From assembly GCA_025363455.1 (NCBI GenBank), contig JANYDW010000007.1:1-64000 (forward strand): a stretch of DNA of 64,000 bases, read 5' to 3'. This DNA is from Oleiharenicola sp. (GTDB taxonomy: Bacteria > Verrucomicrobiota > Verrucomicrobiia > Opitutales > Opitutaceae). Both the position numbers and the translations under genes were made by a program. Every line of letters begins with the position of its first letter. Position 1 is the first letter of the stretch. The notes under the pieces are model-generated. The model worked only from the letters and a program-made list of their open reading frames with translations, had not been told where the DNA came from and did no database searches. Positions 45,044-55,000 of the stretch are shown piece by piece.

Positions 45044-46687
45044 TCAGAAGTTCAGCTTCGAGGCGTAGAGCGCGCGATTGGCGGCGGTTTGCAGCTCCAC
45101 CCATAGACCCAGGCTCCACGCCTTGGCGGGCGGGGTGCCGCCCAGGCCTTCGTCGTAATGGAAGGACAAATGGCCGTTGCTGGTGATCGCGCCCACGACA
45201 AAAGACCCCACCATATCTTCGGGATTGATGCCGCCGCCATTGCCCACCAGCGTGGCGTTGGGTGCGTACAGGGACCCGCAAAAGTAGCCATTGCCACTAA
45301 TGGTGCAGTTTCCCGTGGTGGTCGTGTAAACGTCCAAGGCCCCGGCCCAGCTTCCAGTATTGATCTGGCTGTTACCTGGGCTCATCGGACCATCCATGTA
45401 GATGGTCGCTTTTCCCACATTGGCCCCTGAAACACCGATCTGCAGCCCGCCGCTCATGGACGTACCGCCACTGCCGACGATCACCACTTTCATGCCGGCG
45501 GTGATGGTAGTGCTGCCGATGGTGGCGCCGCTGACGTAGTAGTAATAGTTTCCGTCCGCTGCCCGGGCGCTGGGAACATCGGCCACGCGTGGTAGAGTGG
45601 CAGGGACGGAGCCGCCCAAATTCACGCCAGCGGTAGAACCCGAGTTTGTCGGATAGGTCGGCATCGTGAAATTGATGTTCAGATTATTGGTAGTGGTGCC
45701 GGTGACGGTGCCGGAACCTGTCACTGTTACGCCGGGGCCCAGCATGACGTTCCCCGAGACCACACCATTCGCGCCAAGATCGACGGTAGGGCCGTACAGG
45801 CTGCCCAGAATGGTATTGGATCGGGCGTTGAGGGGGTCGTACTGGGTAAACGGAGGTGTGCCGGGCGTGGTGCTCGAAATGAAGCTGTCCGCGTTCGGAT
45901 GTCCGTTCCAATTGATCGCATTGTAGGCCAGCACGCCCTTGGCCCCCGCGCTGCTCTTGGTCATGATGATTTTGATGTACTTTTCGATCGTGGGTCCCTG
46001 CTGGGGAGTAATCGTGGCTTTGGTCACTATAATCGGCAGCGCAGAAGTCCCCTGATAGCCTGCGACCCACGCCTTGACCGTCGCGGACGCTCCCTGGTCG
46101 AGATTGGTGTAGGTGAAGGTGCGTGTGGCGGCCATATGGGACTCAGCCGTGGCCCCGGTGCCTCCGCCGCCGGAAATGGCGATGGTGGGCACCGAAGTGT
46201 AGCCAGATCCCGGATTGGTTATGTTAACGCTGGAGACCCGGGTGACGTAGACGGGGCTGGCATTCGTTCCGATGTTGACCGTAGTGATGGTCGCGGTCGC
46301 GGTGGCACCCGTACCACCACCGCCGCTAATGGTGACGGTTGGCGCCGAGGTGTAACCCGAACCCATGTTCGTGATGCCGGCGTCCGCGATGGTGTCGCCA
46401 AGCGTCCAGCCACTCCAAGCCGTGTTAATGGACGTGGCGTCGGTGGCATATTGCAGTTTGTTAAAGCTCCAAATCGCTTCCTCGGTTCCGGCTTCAGCGA
46501 GATTGCCCGCCAGATCGGCAAAGTAGGTGCGATGGGAAAGATTCAGGGAATTGGTCGAAATCTTGATGTAGCCGACCAGGGTGATCTCGATGATCAGGAC
46601 AAAAATCATCGCGGTGATGAGGGCGCTGCCCCGCATGCCTTGCGCGCGTAAACCGGAAATAGAACGGGTGGAGGAGAAGGTTTTCAT
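45044..46687 (-). CDS. PilX-like pilus-assembly protein with large exported domain
   Basis: A 547-aa protein. Its N-terminus has a pilin-like hydrophobic helix (GSALITAMIFVLIIEITLVGY), but a canonical GFTLxE prepilin site is not seen, as in PilX/GspK-type minor pilins. Residues about 105-195 contain two copies of an M/P-GSGYTS-x-PT-x-x-ISGGGGTGATA unit. The C-terminal half is beta-rich (repeated hexapeptide-like VSGNVMLGPGVTVTGSG, then a conserved polymer-like end). It is the last gene of a three-gene cluster with ATGA overlap to the previous one. It is probably part of the type IV pilus or pseudopilus tip. Confidence 0.78.
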   Translation of the reverse strand: MKTFSSTRSISGLRAQGMRGSALITAMIFVLIIEITLVGYIKISTNSLNLSHRTYFADLAGNLAEAGTEEAIWSFNKLQYATDATSINTAWSGWTLGDTIADAGITNMGSGYTSAPTVTISGGGGTGATATATITTVNIGTNASPVYVTRVSSVNITNPGSGYTSVPTIAISGGGGTGATAESHMAATRTFTYTNLDQGASATVKAWVAGYQGTSALPIIVTKATITPQQGPTIEKYIKIIMTKSSAGAKGVLAYNAINWNGHPNADSFISSTTPGTPPFTQYDPLNARSNTILGSLYGPTVDLGANGVVSGNVMLGPGVTVTGSGTVTGTTTNNLNINFTMPTYPTNSGSTAGVNLGGSVPATLPRVADVPSARAADGNYYYYVSGATIGSTTITAGMKVVIVGSGGTSMSGGLQIGVSGANVGKATIYMDGPMSPGNSQINTGSWAGALDVYTTTTGNCTISGNGYFCGSLYAPNATLVGNGGGINPEDMVGSFVVGAITSNGHLSFHYDEGLGGTPPAKAWSLGLWVELQTAANRALYASKLNF

Positions 46688-47286
46688 TGGTTGGTGTTTC
46701 GGATGGTGAACGCGGTGGAACGGATGACCTGGGTGGCTGCCGCCACGCCCGAGGCAGCACGACTGATGCTGATGGAAACCTGGATGTGTCTGATGCCGGC
46801 ATCGCTGGTTGTGCTGGGAGGTATGGCGGTCCCCGCAGCATTGTAGCGGTTAAAAGTCAGGGAGGTAACATTGTTCACCAGATTAAGCCGCCCGGCCGTG
46901 GCCGAAGCACTGTTACCAGGAACCATGAAGAACCGCATATTGCTAGCGTTGCTGGTATCATAGCCATAGGTCACCTGGCCCTGGGTCTGGAGGTCCTGAC
47001 TCGGAACCGTCATGGTTATCGAAGTGATGACATTACCGGTGAAGTTGGAGGCAAAGAGGTTGGCCATACGGGCATCGATGCCCAATTGCTCGAATGCGCG
47101 GCGCGACTCGGACTCCATGGTGGAGTAGTTGCTGGCCCGCACCCCGCTGCGCATCATCATCATGGCGGCCGACAGTACCCCGGCCAGAATCATCGTAGCC
47201 AGGCTGGCGGCCATCAGCACCTCGACGAGGGTGAAGCCCACGGAGCCGGGACGGTTCCGCGTGAAACTAAAGCGCGATGTAATCAT
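46684..47286 (-). CDS. Type IV pilin-like / pseudopilin protein (PilW/GspJ-like)
   Basis: A 200-aa protein from the ATG at 47286. The prepilin peptidase site is GFTLVEVLMAASLATMILAG (N-methylation site then hydrophobic helix) at about residues 17-36. A globular C-terminus follows (ESRRAFEQLGIDARMANL, QVTYGYD...), as in PilW/GspJ. It overlaps the end of the upstream pilin gene by 20 bp and the next gene by ATGA. Minor pilins of this type prime pilus assembly. Confidence 0.88.
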   Translation of the reverse strand: MITSRFSFTRNRPGSVGFTLVEVLMAASLATMILAGVLSAAMMMMRSGVRASNYSTMESESRRAFEQLGIDARMANLFASNFTGNVITSITMTVPSQDLQTQGQVTYGYDTSNASNMRFFMVPGNSASATAGRLNLVNNVTSLTFNRYNAAGTAIPPSTTSDAGIRHIQVSISISRAASGVAAATQVIRSTAFTIRNTNQ

Positions 47287-47788
47287 AAAGTCCCTGTTTC
47301 CCATAATAGGTGGTGTAGGTTCGATCGAGAGTGCGTCCGTCATAAGATTTCCAGGTGATCTTGAAGGTAATCATGATCATGCCCGTGTGCACATCGGTGG
47401 CCTTTTGCGTCAGGGTCATCCGGCTGCCAATGTCGCTGTTGTTGAAGAAGGCCGCGTCAATGTTGATGGACTGGGCGGTGGTGGGAATGGCGGTGATTCC
47501 GGACGAGCCCGTGCCGGCGGTCGTCCCGTTGCCCCATACGGTCAGCCGCACTTTCTCCATTTCGCTCTGCATGATTTGCGAGGCGTAGCCAAGACAGCGC
47601 GCCGTATCGAGGCTGCCGAATCCGCGCTGCATGACCAGGATGGCGCTGGATATACCCAAGGCCATGACCGTGGCGGCCATGGCGACCTCTATGATGGTGA
47701 ATCCGGCAAGGCGCCTGCGCTTCGCAGGCCGCGAGCAGTCGCGGGCGGGCGCCGACTGGGTAAGGCAAGAGAGAAGATTAGTTTCCAC
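47267..47788 (-). CDS. Type IV pilin-like / pseudopilin protein (PilV/GspI-like)
   Basis: A 173-aa protein with a prepilin motif GFTIIEVAMAATVMALGIS (about 29-47) after a positively charged leader (RPAKRRRLA). The remainder is a small globular domain (YASQIMQSEMEKVRL...). The leader is longer than usual, so a later start is possible. It is first of the three-gene pilin cluster, downstream of a response-regulator gene on the same strand, which could control it. Confidence 0.88.
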   Translation of the reverse strand: METNLLSCLTQSAPARDCSRPAKRRRLAGFTIIEVAMAATVMALGISSAILVMQRGFGSLDTARCLGYASQIMQSEMEKVRLTVWGNGTTAGTGSSGITAIPTTAQSINIDAAFFNNSDIGSRMTLTQKATDVHTGMIMITFKITWKSYDGRTLDRTYTTYYGKQGLYDYIAL

Positions 47789-47869
47789 GCCGACACTTTA
47801 CCCGCCGGCGCTGGTTTAAGTAACAGGCGTTAGCCTGCCGATAACGGCCCTAGTGACTAGGGCCAAAGG

Positions 47870-48559
47870 TCACTTACGCTTATGGTCCTGCAGATACAGG
47901 ACGGCAGCCTGGCCCCGCCGCTTGACCTTCAGTTTGTCGAAGGCGTGGCTGAGATAATTCTTAACGGTCTTGTCGCTGAGGCCCATTAGCGCCGCAATTT
48001 CCTTGTTGGACTTACCCTCGGCGACGAGCGCCAAGGCGCGCTTTTGTTGGGTTGAGAGTTTGGCCAGCTTGCCCGGCCCGGGTGACACCCCACGGCTGCG
48101 GACCAGGTTGAGCACTCGCTTCGTTAGCGCTGGATCGAGGATGAATTTGCCCACGGCCACATCGATGATCGCCTGGAGCAGGGACTTGGAGCCGATCTCC
48201 TTCAGCAAGTAGCCATGCGCTCCGGTGTTTAAGGCCTCATGAACCAGGTCGTCATCACTAGCCGAGGTCAGGATCAATACTTTGGTGTCCGGGTGGTGGG
48301 CGCGGATTTCGCGGCATACCTCGAAACCAGAGCCATCGGGCAGCCAGAGATCGAGTATCACGACGTCGGGCTTCAGCCGGGCATTCAGACTCAGCGCGGT
48401 GGCCACTGAATGGGCTTCGCCCACAATCCGGAAATCGACCGGTCCCTCCTGGTGACTGATCACGTACTTCAAACCTGCCTGGAGGAGCTCGCTACGATCG
48501 ACAACGAGCAAGGTGATCTTGTTGCGCAGCGGGATGATCGAACGGGGGCGCGATGTCAT
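47870..48559 (-). CDS. NarL/LuxR-family response regulator
   Basis: A 229-aa protein from the ATG at 48559. The receiver domain (about 14-135) has the phospho-acceptor Asp in VVILDLWLPDGSG, the switch Thr/Ser in VLILTSASD and the Lys in HGYLLKEIG. The C-terminal LuxR-type HTH (about 160-222) reads STQQKRALALVAEGKSNKEIAALMGLSDKTVKNYLSHAF. The partner kinase is not nearby. The same-strand neighbours are the pilin-like genes beginning at 47788, so these are candidate targets. The first frame ATG (48592) is also possible. Confidence 0.92.
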   Translation of the reverse strand: MTSRPRSIIPLRNKITLLVVDRSELLQAGLKYVISHQEGPVDFRIVGEAHSVATALSLNARLKPDVVILDLWLPDGSGFEVCREIRAHHPDTKVLILTSASDDDLVHEALNTGAHGYLLKEIGSKSLLQAIIDVAVGKFILDPALTKRVLNLVRSRGVSPGPGKLAKLSTQQKRALALVAEGKSNKEIAALMGLSDKTVKNYLSHAFDKLKVKRRGQAAVLYLQDHKRK

Positions 48560-48823
48560 AAAGCCGTGTGGTTCAATTGCCCGGCGGGCCATGGCCCTGA
48601 AATGGCGAACAATTATTGTCGGTGGCAGGATTCACCAGCCTTGGCAAGCTGTGAGCAGACGGAGAAAGTTGCCGGGATGTGATTCCACGGGTGCTTTTGC
48701 GCCTCACCGTTTCTGCCGTGCTTGCAACCCAATGCTCCCGACCCTGAGGGAGTGGACTGCCGGAGACGCAGCTTGACGCCATTCCTTTGGGGAGGTCGTA
48801 AAGTCAGCCTCTAGAAATCGCCC
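48560..48823. other. Gene-free stretch between the regulator and rpsT
   Basis: No gene is recognised. The region between the leftward regulator start (48559) and rpsT (48877) must contain promoters in both directions; only the rpsT-proximal one is suggestive. Confidence 0.5.
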
Positions 48824-48853
48824 TTGACTCACCGGCCGGTGTCTGAGTTTTAG
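48824..48853 (+). promoter_or_regulatory. Possible promoter of rpsT
   Basis: TTGACT at 48824-48829 and the weak hexamer TTTTAG at 48848-48853 are spaced 18 bp apart, about 24 bp before the rpsT ATG. The -35 is close to consensus, the -10 is poor, so this is tentative. Confidence 0.35.
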
Positions 48854-48876
48854 CCCTTTCCAATCAATCTTCGCCC

Positions 48877-49143
48877 ATGGCCAATACCAAGTCCGCAATC
48901 AAAGCTGCCCGTAAATCTCTCCGTAACGGCGCTCGTAACCAAGCGATCAAAACCCGCCTGAAGTCCCTTAACAAGGCCGTCAAGCTGGCGGCCGCCGGCA
49001 CCGACGCGGAGAAGACCCGCGCCGCCGCGATCGCCTATAGCTCCGCCCTCGACAAGGCCGTCAAAAGCAACGTCATCCACCGCAACTCGGCCTCGAACCA
49101 CAAGGCGCAGTTCGCGAAATACATCTTCGTCGCGAAGAAGTAA
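48877..49143 (+). CDS. rpsT: 30S ribosomal protein S20
   Basis: An 88-aa protein beginning ANTKSAIKAARKSLRNGARN, the S20 family start, and ending YIFVAKK, with the expected alternating basic helices (NQAIKTRLKSLNKAVKLAAAG). It binds the 5' domain of 16S rRNA early in assembly. It stands alone, with its own terminator at 49166. Confidence 0.97.
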   Translation: MANTKSAIKAARKSLRNGARNQAIKTRLKSLNKAVKLAAAGTDAEKTRAAAIAYSSALDKAVKSNVIHRNSASNHKAQFAKYIFVAKK

Positions 49144-49165
49144 GCGGCCCGCCTCTTTTCGAAAG

Positions 49166-49196
49166 CCCCGTGTGCCTGACCGCCGCGGGGTTTTTT
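49166..49196 (+). terminator. rpsT: Rho-independent terminator of rpsT
   Basis: CCCCG (49166-49170) and CGGGG (49186-49190) form a stem with GTGTGCCTGACCGC-like loop bases, followed by TTTTTT (49191-49196). It lies 23 bp after the stop codon. Confidence 0.85.
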
Positions 49197-49252
49197 GTCG
49201 GCCGGTTCTGCGGGATTGAATTCACCCGTTCCTTCCGTGTTCATGGGCGGTC

Positions 49253-52045
49253 GTGCCACCGCCCGTTTCCGTTCACCGCCATCTACTCCCGTGGGACCGG
49301 CCCTTGCCGGCACAAGCGGCGGCGTGGCTGGCCCGGAATTGGACCGGTTCCGGCCCGCTTGATCTGAGCGAACTGCTGGTGATCGTGCCGACACGACAAT
49401 CAGGCCGGCGGCTGGGCGAGGCGCTGGCCGGGTATGCCGCCGCGCAAGGCTCGGCCGTGCTGGCCCCGCGCGTCCTGCTGCCGGAGGAATTGCTGGGGCC
49501 GGCCGCCGGCGCCGCCGTGGCCACACGGCTGGAAACCCGACTGGCATGGGCGGAAGTCCTGCACGCCGCGGACCCGGAGGAGTTTCGCGCGGTATTTCCG
49601 GTGGATCCGCCGGACCGCAACCTGGCCTGGGCGGTCCGGCTTGCGGCCCAGTTGCAGCGCTTGCAGTCGGCGCTGGGGGAGAACGGGCTGCGCCTGCGCG
49701 ATGTCTTGCGCCGGGCCGGAGACGGTTTGCCGGAGACGGAACGCTGGGCGCAATTGGCCGAGCTAGAGCGGCGATGCGATGCCGGGCTGGCCGGGTGCGG
49801 CCGGCGGGAGTTGCAAGCAGCCCGCCTCGCCTCGACGCGCGAACCAGTCCTGCCCGAGGGCATCACCCGCATCGTGCTGCTCGCCACGCCCGATCCGATT
49901 CCGCTCGTGACCGTCGTGCTCGCGCAATTGGTGCGTGCGGTACCGGTGGACGTCGTGGTTTTCGGCCCGGCGGGTGGCGAAGATCTATTTGACGAGTGGG
50001 GCCGGCCGCGCGAAGAGGCCTGGGCGCACCGGCCGTTGGAATTGCCGGATTTTGCCGGGCAAGTCCGGCTCTGTGCCGATGCAACCGACCAAGCGACGCG
50101 GGTGACGGAGCTGGCCGTGCGTTACGGCGAACCCGAGGGGGCACTGGCAGTGGGCGTGGCCGACGCGGAGGTCGCGTCTGCGTTGGAAAACGGGCTGCGG
50201 GGCGCGGGGCTCGCGGTGTACAACCCCGGGGGCCGGCCCCGGCGGTGCGATGGCCTGTATGCGCTACTGGCCGCGCTGGCCGCGCTCGTCCGGGAGCCGG
50301 CGTTCGACACCGTCCAAGCGCTGGCCCGCTGCCCGGATTTCATGGCCTGGATAAAAATGCGGGCCGGGGATAATTTTTCAGTGGCCACCATGCTCGTCGA
50401 GCTGGACGACCTGCAGTCGCGTCACCTGCCCGCAACCATTCCGGCCGCCCTCGGCCATACGGCGAAGCGGCCGGCGGCCCGCGTCGCGCTGGAGGCGGCC
50501 CTGGAATTGCGGCGGGGGCTAACCAGCGGCGAGTTTCCCGGCAATGGCGCGGCGGCCGTGGGCAAGATCTTTGGTGCCCGGCGGGTGGCAGGGGACTCGG
50601 CGCTGGCCGAATCAGCCGCGGCTTGGATGGAGGTGCTGCGCGAGGCGGAGGCGGCGCGCAGTGCTTTCCCGGGCTTGACCTACTCGGAGTGGTGGACGCT
50701 GGCATTGGCCCAATTTGGCGAGAGTCTCCATTTCGCGGCGCGGCCATCGGGAGCGGTGGATTTGCTCGGTTGGCTGGAACTGCTCTGGGAGGATGCGCCC
50801 CACCTCGTCGTGACCGGGCTCAATGACGGCCGCGTGCCCGAGACAGTGGCAGGTGATCCCTTCCTGCCCGAGGCACTGCGCACCCGGCTGGGCCTGAAAA
50901 CGAACGAGATGCGCTTTGCCCGCGATGCCTATCTGTTGGCTGCGCTGGCGGCCTGTCGGGTGGGAGCGGGCCGGCTGGACCTCCTGGTCGGGAAGGTATC
51001 GGCGGCGGACGATCCGTTGCGCCCGTCGCGGCTGCTGTTGGCGTGCGACGAGGCGGAACTGCCCCGGCGCGTGGCCGCCTTGTTCCGTGCGGTGGAAACG
51101 GCGCGGCCGGCCTGGCCCTGGCGGCGGGCGTGGAAGCTCACCCCGCCGGTTGTGCCGCCGCCCACCCGCGTATCGGTCACCGCGTTCCGTGACTACCTGC
51201 GGTGTCCCTTCCGTTTCTACCTGAAACACGTGCTCAGGATGGAAACGGTCGATCCGTTCAAGAGCGAACTGGACGCGCTGGATTTCGGCACCCTGTGCCA
51301 TGCGGCGTTGGAAGCAATGGGTCGGGAGCCGGCGTTACGCGACTGTATGGACACGGCGGTGCTGCGGGATTTCCTCGTGGGCCAGATAGACCGACGGTCG
51401 CGCGACCGTTATGGCGCGGAGCTCACGTTGCCGCTGATTGTCCAGCTCGAGTCGGCCCGGCAGCGGCTGGCGCGGGCAGCGGCGGTGCAGGCGGAACAGC
51501 GGGTGGCGGGTTGGGTAATCGAACACGTTGAGCGCAAGTTCGAGCTGGAACTTGGGGCGGTCACGGTGAGCGGCAAAATCGACCGCGTGGAACGCCACGC
51601 CGACACGGGAGCGGTGCGCGTGATCGACTACAAGACCTCCGACAAGGGAGTGCCGCCGCTCGCCGCGCACACGCGCAACGCCCGCCGCGAGGAGACTGCG
51701 CCGGCTTGGGCGCGATTCACGATTGGCGGGAAGGAACTCGTCTGGACCGACCTGCAGCTGCCCCTTTATCTGGAGGCGCTGGCGGAAGAATTTGGGAGTG
51801 CGGTGGTCGCGGGCTATTTCAACCTGCCCAAAGCAACCGGTGAAACCGCGCTGGAATTATGGCCGGAATACGATGACGCATGGCGCGCGGCGGCCCGGCG
51901 CTGTGCGGAAGGCGTGGCGGCGGCCGTGGCGGCGGGGATTTTCTGGCCGCCGGCGGAGGTGCCGCCGCGGGATGAGGACGACAATTTCGCCGGGTTGTTC
52001 CATCATGGCACAGCCGCAAGCGTGGAATGGAGGGGGGCGAGATGA
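49253..52045 (+). CDS. addB: AddB-like nuclease/helicase-scaffold protein
   Basis: A 930-aa protein. The C-terminal part contains a RecB-type PD-(D/E)xK nuclease: VSVTAFRDYLRCPFRFYLKHV, LDFGTLCHAALEAMG, then KIDRVE and VIDYKTSDKG, and LQLPLYLEAL. The N-terminal part keeps a helicase-like scaffold, but the Walker A site is not recognisable (VIVPTRQSGRRLGEA instead of GxGKT). The C-terminal Cys cluster that holds an Fe-S in Bacillus AddB is also missing, because the protein ends ...VEWRGAR. It overlaps the helicase gene by ATGA at 52042-52045, so the two make one complex for double-strand-break resection. The GTG at 49253 is the likely start. Confidence 0.88.
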   Translation: MPPPVSVHRHLLPWDRPLPAQAAAWLARNWTGSGPLDLSELLVIVPTRQSGRRLGEALAGYAAAQGSAVLAPRVLLPEELLGPAAGAAVATRLETRLAWAEVLHAADPEEFRAVFPVDPPDRNLAWAVRLAAQLQRLQSALGENGLRLRDVLRRAGDGLPETERWAQLAELERRCDAGLAGCGRRELQAARLASTREPVLPEGITRIVLLATPDPIPLVTVVLAQLVRAVPVDVVVFGPAGGEDLFDEWGRPREEAWAHRPLELPDFAGQVRLCADATDQATRVTELAVRYGEPEGALAVGVADAEVASALENGLRGAGLAVYNPGGRPRRCDGLYALLAALAALVREPAFDTVQALARCPDFMAWIKMRAGDNFSVATMLVELDDLQSRHLPATIPAALGHTAKRPAARVALEAALELRRGLTSGEFPGNGAAAVGKIFGARRVAGDSALAESAAAWMEVLREAEAARSAFPGLTYSEWWTLALAQFGESLHFAARPSGAVDLLGWLELLWEDAPHLVVTGLNDGRVPETVAGDPFLPEALRTRLGLKTNEMRFARDAYLLAALAACRVGAGRLDLLVGKVSAADDPLRPSRLLLACDEAELPRRVAALFRAVETARPAWPWRRAWKLTPPVVPPPTRVSVTAFRDYLRCPFRFYLKHVLRMETVDPFKSELDALDFGTLCHAALEAMGREPALRDCMDTAVLRDFLVGQIDRRSRDRYGAELTLPLIVQLESARQRLARAAAVQAEQRVAGWVIEHVERKFELELGAVTVSGKIDRVERHADTGAVRVIDYKTSDKGVPPLAAHTRNARREETAPAWARFTIGGKELVWTDLQLPLYLEALAEEFGSAVVAGYFNLPKATGETALELWPEYDDAWRAAARRCAEGVAAAVAAGIFWPPAEVPPRDEDDNFAGLFHHGTAASVEWRGAR

Positions 52046-55000
52046 GCCGGATCGGTCATGTGATGATCCTCGCGTCCGCGGGTTCGGGCAAAACCTACGC
52101 CCTGACGAACCGCTATGTCCGGTTGCTCGCCCACGGCGCGAAACCGGAGCGGATCGCCGCGCTGACGTTCACCCGCAAGGCGGCCGGTGAGTTTTTCGAC
52201 GAGATCCTGAAAAAACTGGCGAACGCCGCCGGGGATGAGACCGTGGCCAAAAAACTGGCGGCGGAGATCGAGGTTCCCGGGCTGCGGGCGGCGGATTTCT
52301 TGAAACTGCTGCGGGCGATGACGGAGTCGATGCACCGGCTGAACCTCGGGACGCTGGACAGTTTTTTTGCCCGGGTGGTGCGGTCTTTTCCGCTCGAGCT
52401 CGGTTTGGCCGGGGATTTCGAGGTGCTGCAGGAGCATGCGGCTCGACAGGAGCGGCGGCGGGTGCTGCGGCGGATGTTTGCGTACGCGGACGGGGGGACC
52501 GCGCGGCAGGATTTCATCGAGGCCTTCAAGCGCGCGACCTTTGGCACGGAGGAGAAACAGCTCGGGGCGCGAGTAGATGCCTTTCTGGACGAGCATGCTG
52601 AGGTTTTTCGTGCCGCCCCGGCGGCCACCTGCTGGGGGCTGGCAACGCGGATCTGGCCGCTCGGCTGCGGGTGGCTCCCGGCCGCGGACGTGAAACGGCG
52701 GTCCGCGGCCGCCGCGGGCCTGAAGCGAGCGCTGCCCTGGGCAACATTCAGTGATCAACAGCGGGAGCGTTGGGAGGATTTTTTTGCCGCGCTGCCCGAA
52801 TGGGCGCCGGGCGCCCCGCTGCCGAAACCGATAGGGTATGTGGTGGCCAACGCGTTCAAGGCGTGGCCCGAGTTGACGGAGATAACCGTGGAGCGGAAAA
52901 GGGTTTTGCTGAACCTCGAAGCGAGCCAGGAATTGCGGGCGCTGGTGAGCGGGATCGTGGGGGCGGAACTCGCCCGCCGCCTGGAGACCACGCAGGGGAT
53001 GTTCGCCGTGTTGCGCGGTTACGAGGAGGTCTATGACGGGACCGTGCGGCGGGCCGGCCGGCTGACTTTCTCCGACGTGCAACGACTGCTGCGACCCGAC
53101 ACGCCGGACGGGGCTCCGTTGCTGACGCGCGAGGCGGCGGTGGAAGCGCGGTTGTTCATCGACTGGCGGCTTGATACGCAAATCGACCACTGGCTGCTGG
53201 ACGAATTCCAGGACACGAGTTTCGGGCAGTGGAGCGTGCTGAAGAACCTGATTGACGAGGCCGTGCAGGACCCGGCGGAAGCGCGGAGTTTCTTCTACGT
53301 GGGCGACGTCAAGCAGGCGATCTTCGCGTGGCGCGAGGGTGATTCGCGTTTGTTCCGGGAGATTTTCAACCATTATAATGCGGCCCGGTCCGGGACGATC
53401 ACCGAGATGCGGCTCGACCGGTCGTGGCGGTCGGGCCCGGCGGTGATTGCGATGGTGAACCGCGTGCTGGGTTACGGCGAGGCGCTCGGACGGCTGTTTC
53501 CGGCGGAAGCTGTCGCACGGTGGACGCAGGAATGGCGCGACCATGAAAGTGCGCAACCCCGGCTGGGAGGTTATGCGAAGTTGCGGCACGCCGAAAATAA
53601 GGCGGGGCGTTTCGCGGCGACCCTCGAAATTATCGTGGAAACGCGAGCGCTGGAACGCGGATTGAGCGTGGCAGTGCTGGTGCAAAAGAACAGCACCGCG
53701 GCGGAACTCGCGGATTTCCTGCGCAGCCAGGGTGGGCTGCCCGCCGTGGCGGAATCGGACCTGCACATCGGCACGGACAACCTGCTGGGCTGCGCGTTGC
53801 TGGCTTTGTTCAGGGCGGCGGCTCACCCCGGCGACCGGGCGGCGCGCGCCCACGTGGCGATGACACCATTGGAGGCGGTTTTGGAAGCGGAGAATTGCGT
53901 GACACACGAGGCGCTGGTGGCCCAGCTGCTGGATGAGATCCATGCGCTGGGTTTTGAGCGGACCGTGGAGGCATGGATCCGCAAACTGGACCCGGCGTTG
54001 GCGGCGAGCAATGGATTCAGTCGGGAACGCGGCCGCCAACTGGCTGAAGCGGCGCGTTTGTTTGACGAGACGGGCAGCCGGGACGTGGGGGAGTTTGTGC
54101 AATTCGTGGAGCGACATACGGTGCGGGATGCTGATGCTGCGGTGGTGGTGCGGGTAATGACGGTGCACAAAGCGAAGGGACTGGGCTTCAACCTGGTAAT
54201 ACTGCCAGATCTGGAAGGGACGAGGTTGGCGGCCCGGCGTCGCGGATTGGCGGTGCAACGGAACCGCGACCGGACCGTGGAGTGGGTGTTTGATCTGCCA
54301 CCCGCGACATTTATGGCCCAAGATGAAGTCCTGGCGGCTCATGTGGCGGCAGCGGAGACGGATGCCTGCTACGAGGAACTGGCCTTGCTTTATGTTGCGA
54401 TGACACGAGCAAAGCAGGCGCTATATGTCATCACGGAGCCGGTGGGAACGTCGCAGTCTAATAATTTTGCCCGATTGTTGCAGGAGACGCTCGGCCAGGA
54501 GTGGTCGTCGGGCGATGAACATTGGTATGATGCCGTCAACCCAAGCCCCGTCAGGCCCGGACCGGAAAAGCAACTGGCAGTGGTACAGGCGACCCGGGTA
54601 ATGCGGAGGCCGGCGCGAGCACCGTCGGACTCAAAATCCAGTGACGTAGTGGGAGAACGGCTTTTCGCTTTCGAGAACACGAGTGCAGTTGAATTTGGTC
54701 GGGCGGTGCATGGATTCCTGGCCCAAGTGGAGTGGGGCGGTGAAGCAGAGGCCGCCAAGTTGGCGGCCGCGTGGAGCAGCGGAGGGGTAGCCGCGAAAGA
54801 AGCACTGGCCTGCGTGCTTGCGCCGCAATTGAGGGAGATTTGGAGAAAGCCGGAGGAGTCACGAATGGACGTGTGGCGCGAGCGGGCCTTCGAAATAGTG
54901 CTCGACGGAATCTGGCTGACCGGGGTTTTCGATCGTGTGCTGGTGGAGAAGGATTCCTCCGGCCGGGCAATCAGGTCCACCATTTATGATTTCAAGACTG

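Noticed and set aside
52003-54342. Leftward long frame opposite the AddA-like helicase
   Set aside because: The helicase motifs are on the plus strand; the antisense frame is Arg/Pro/His-rich.
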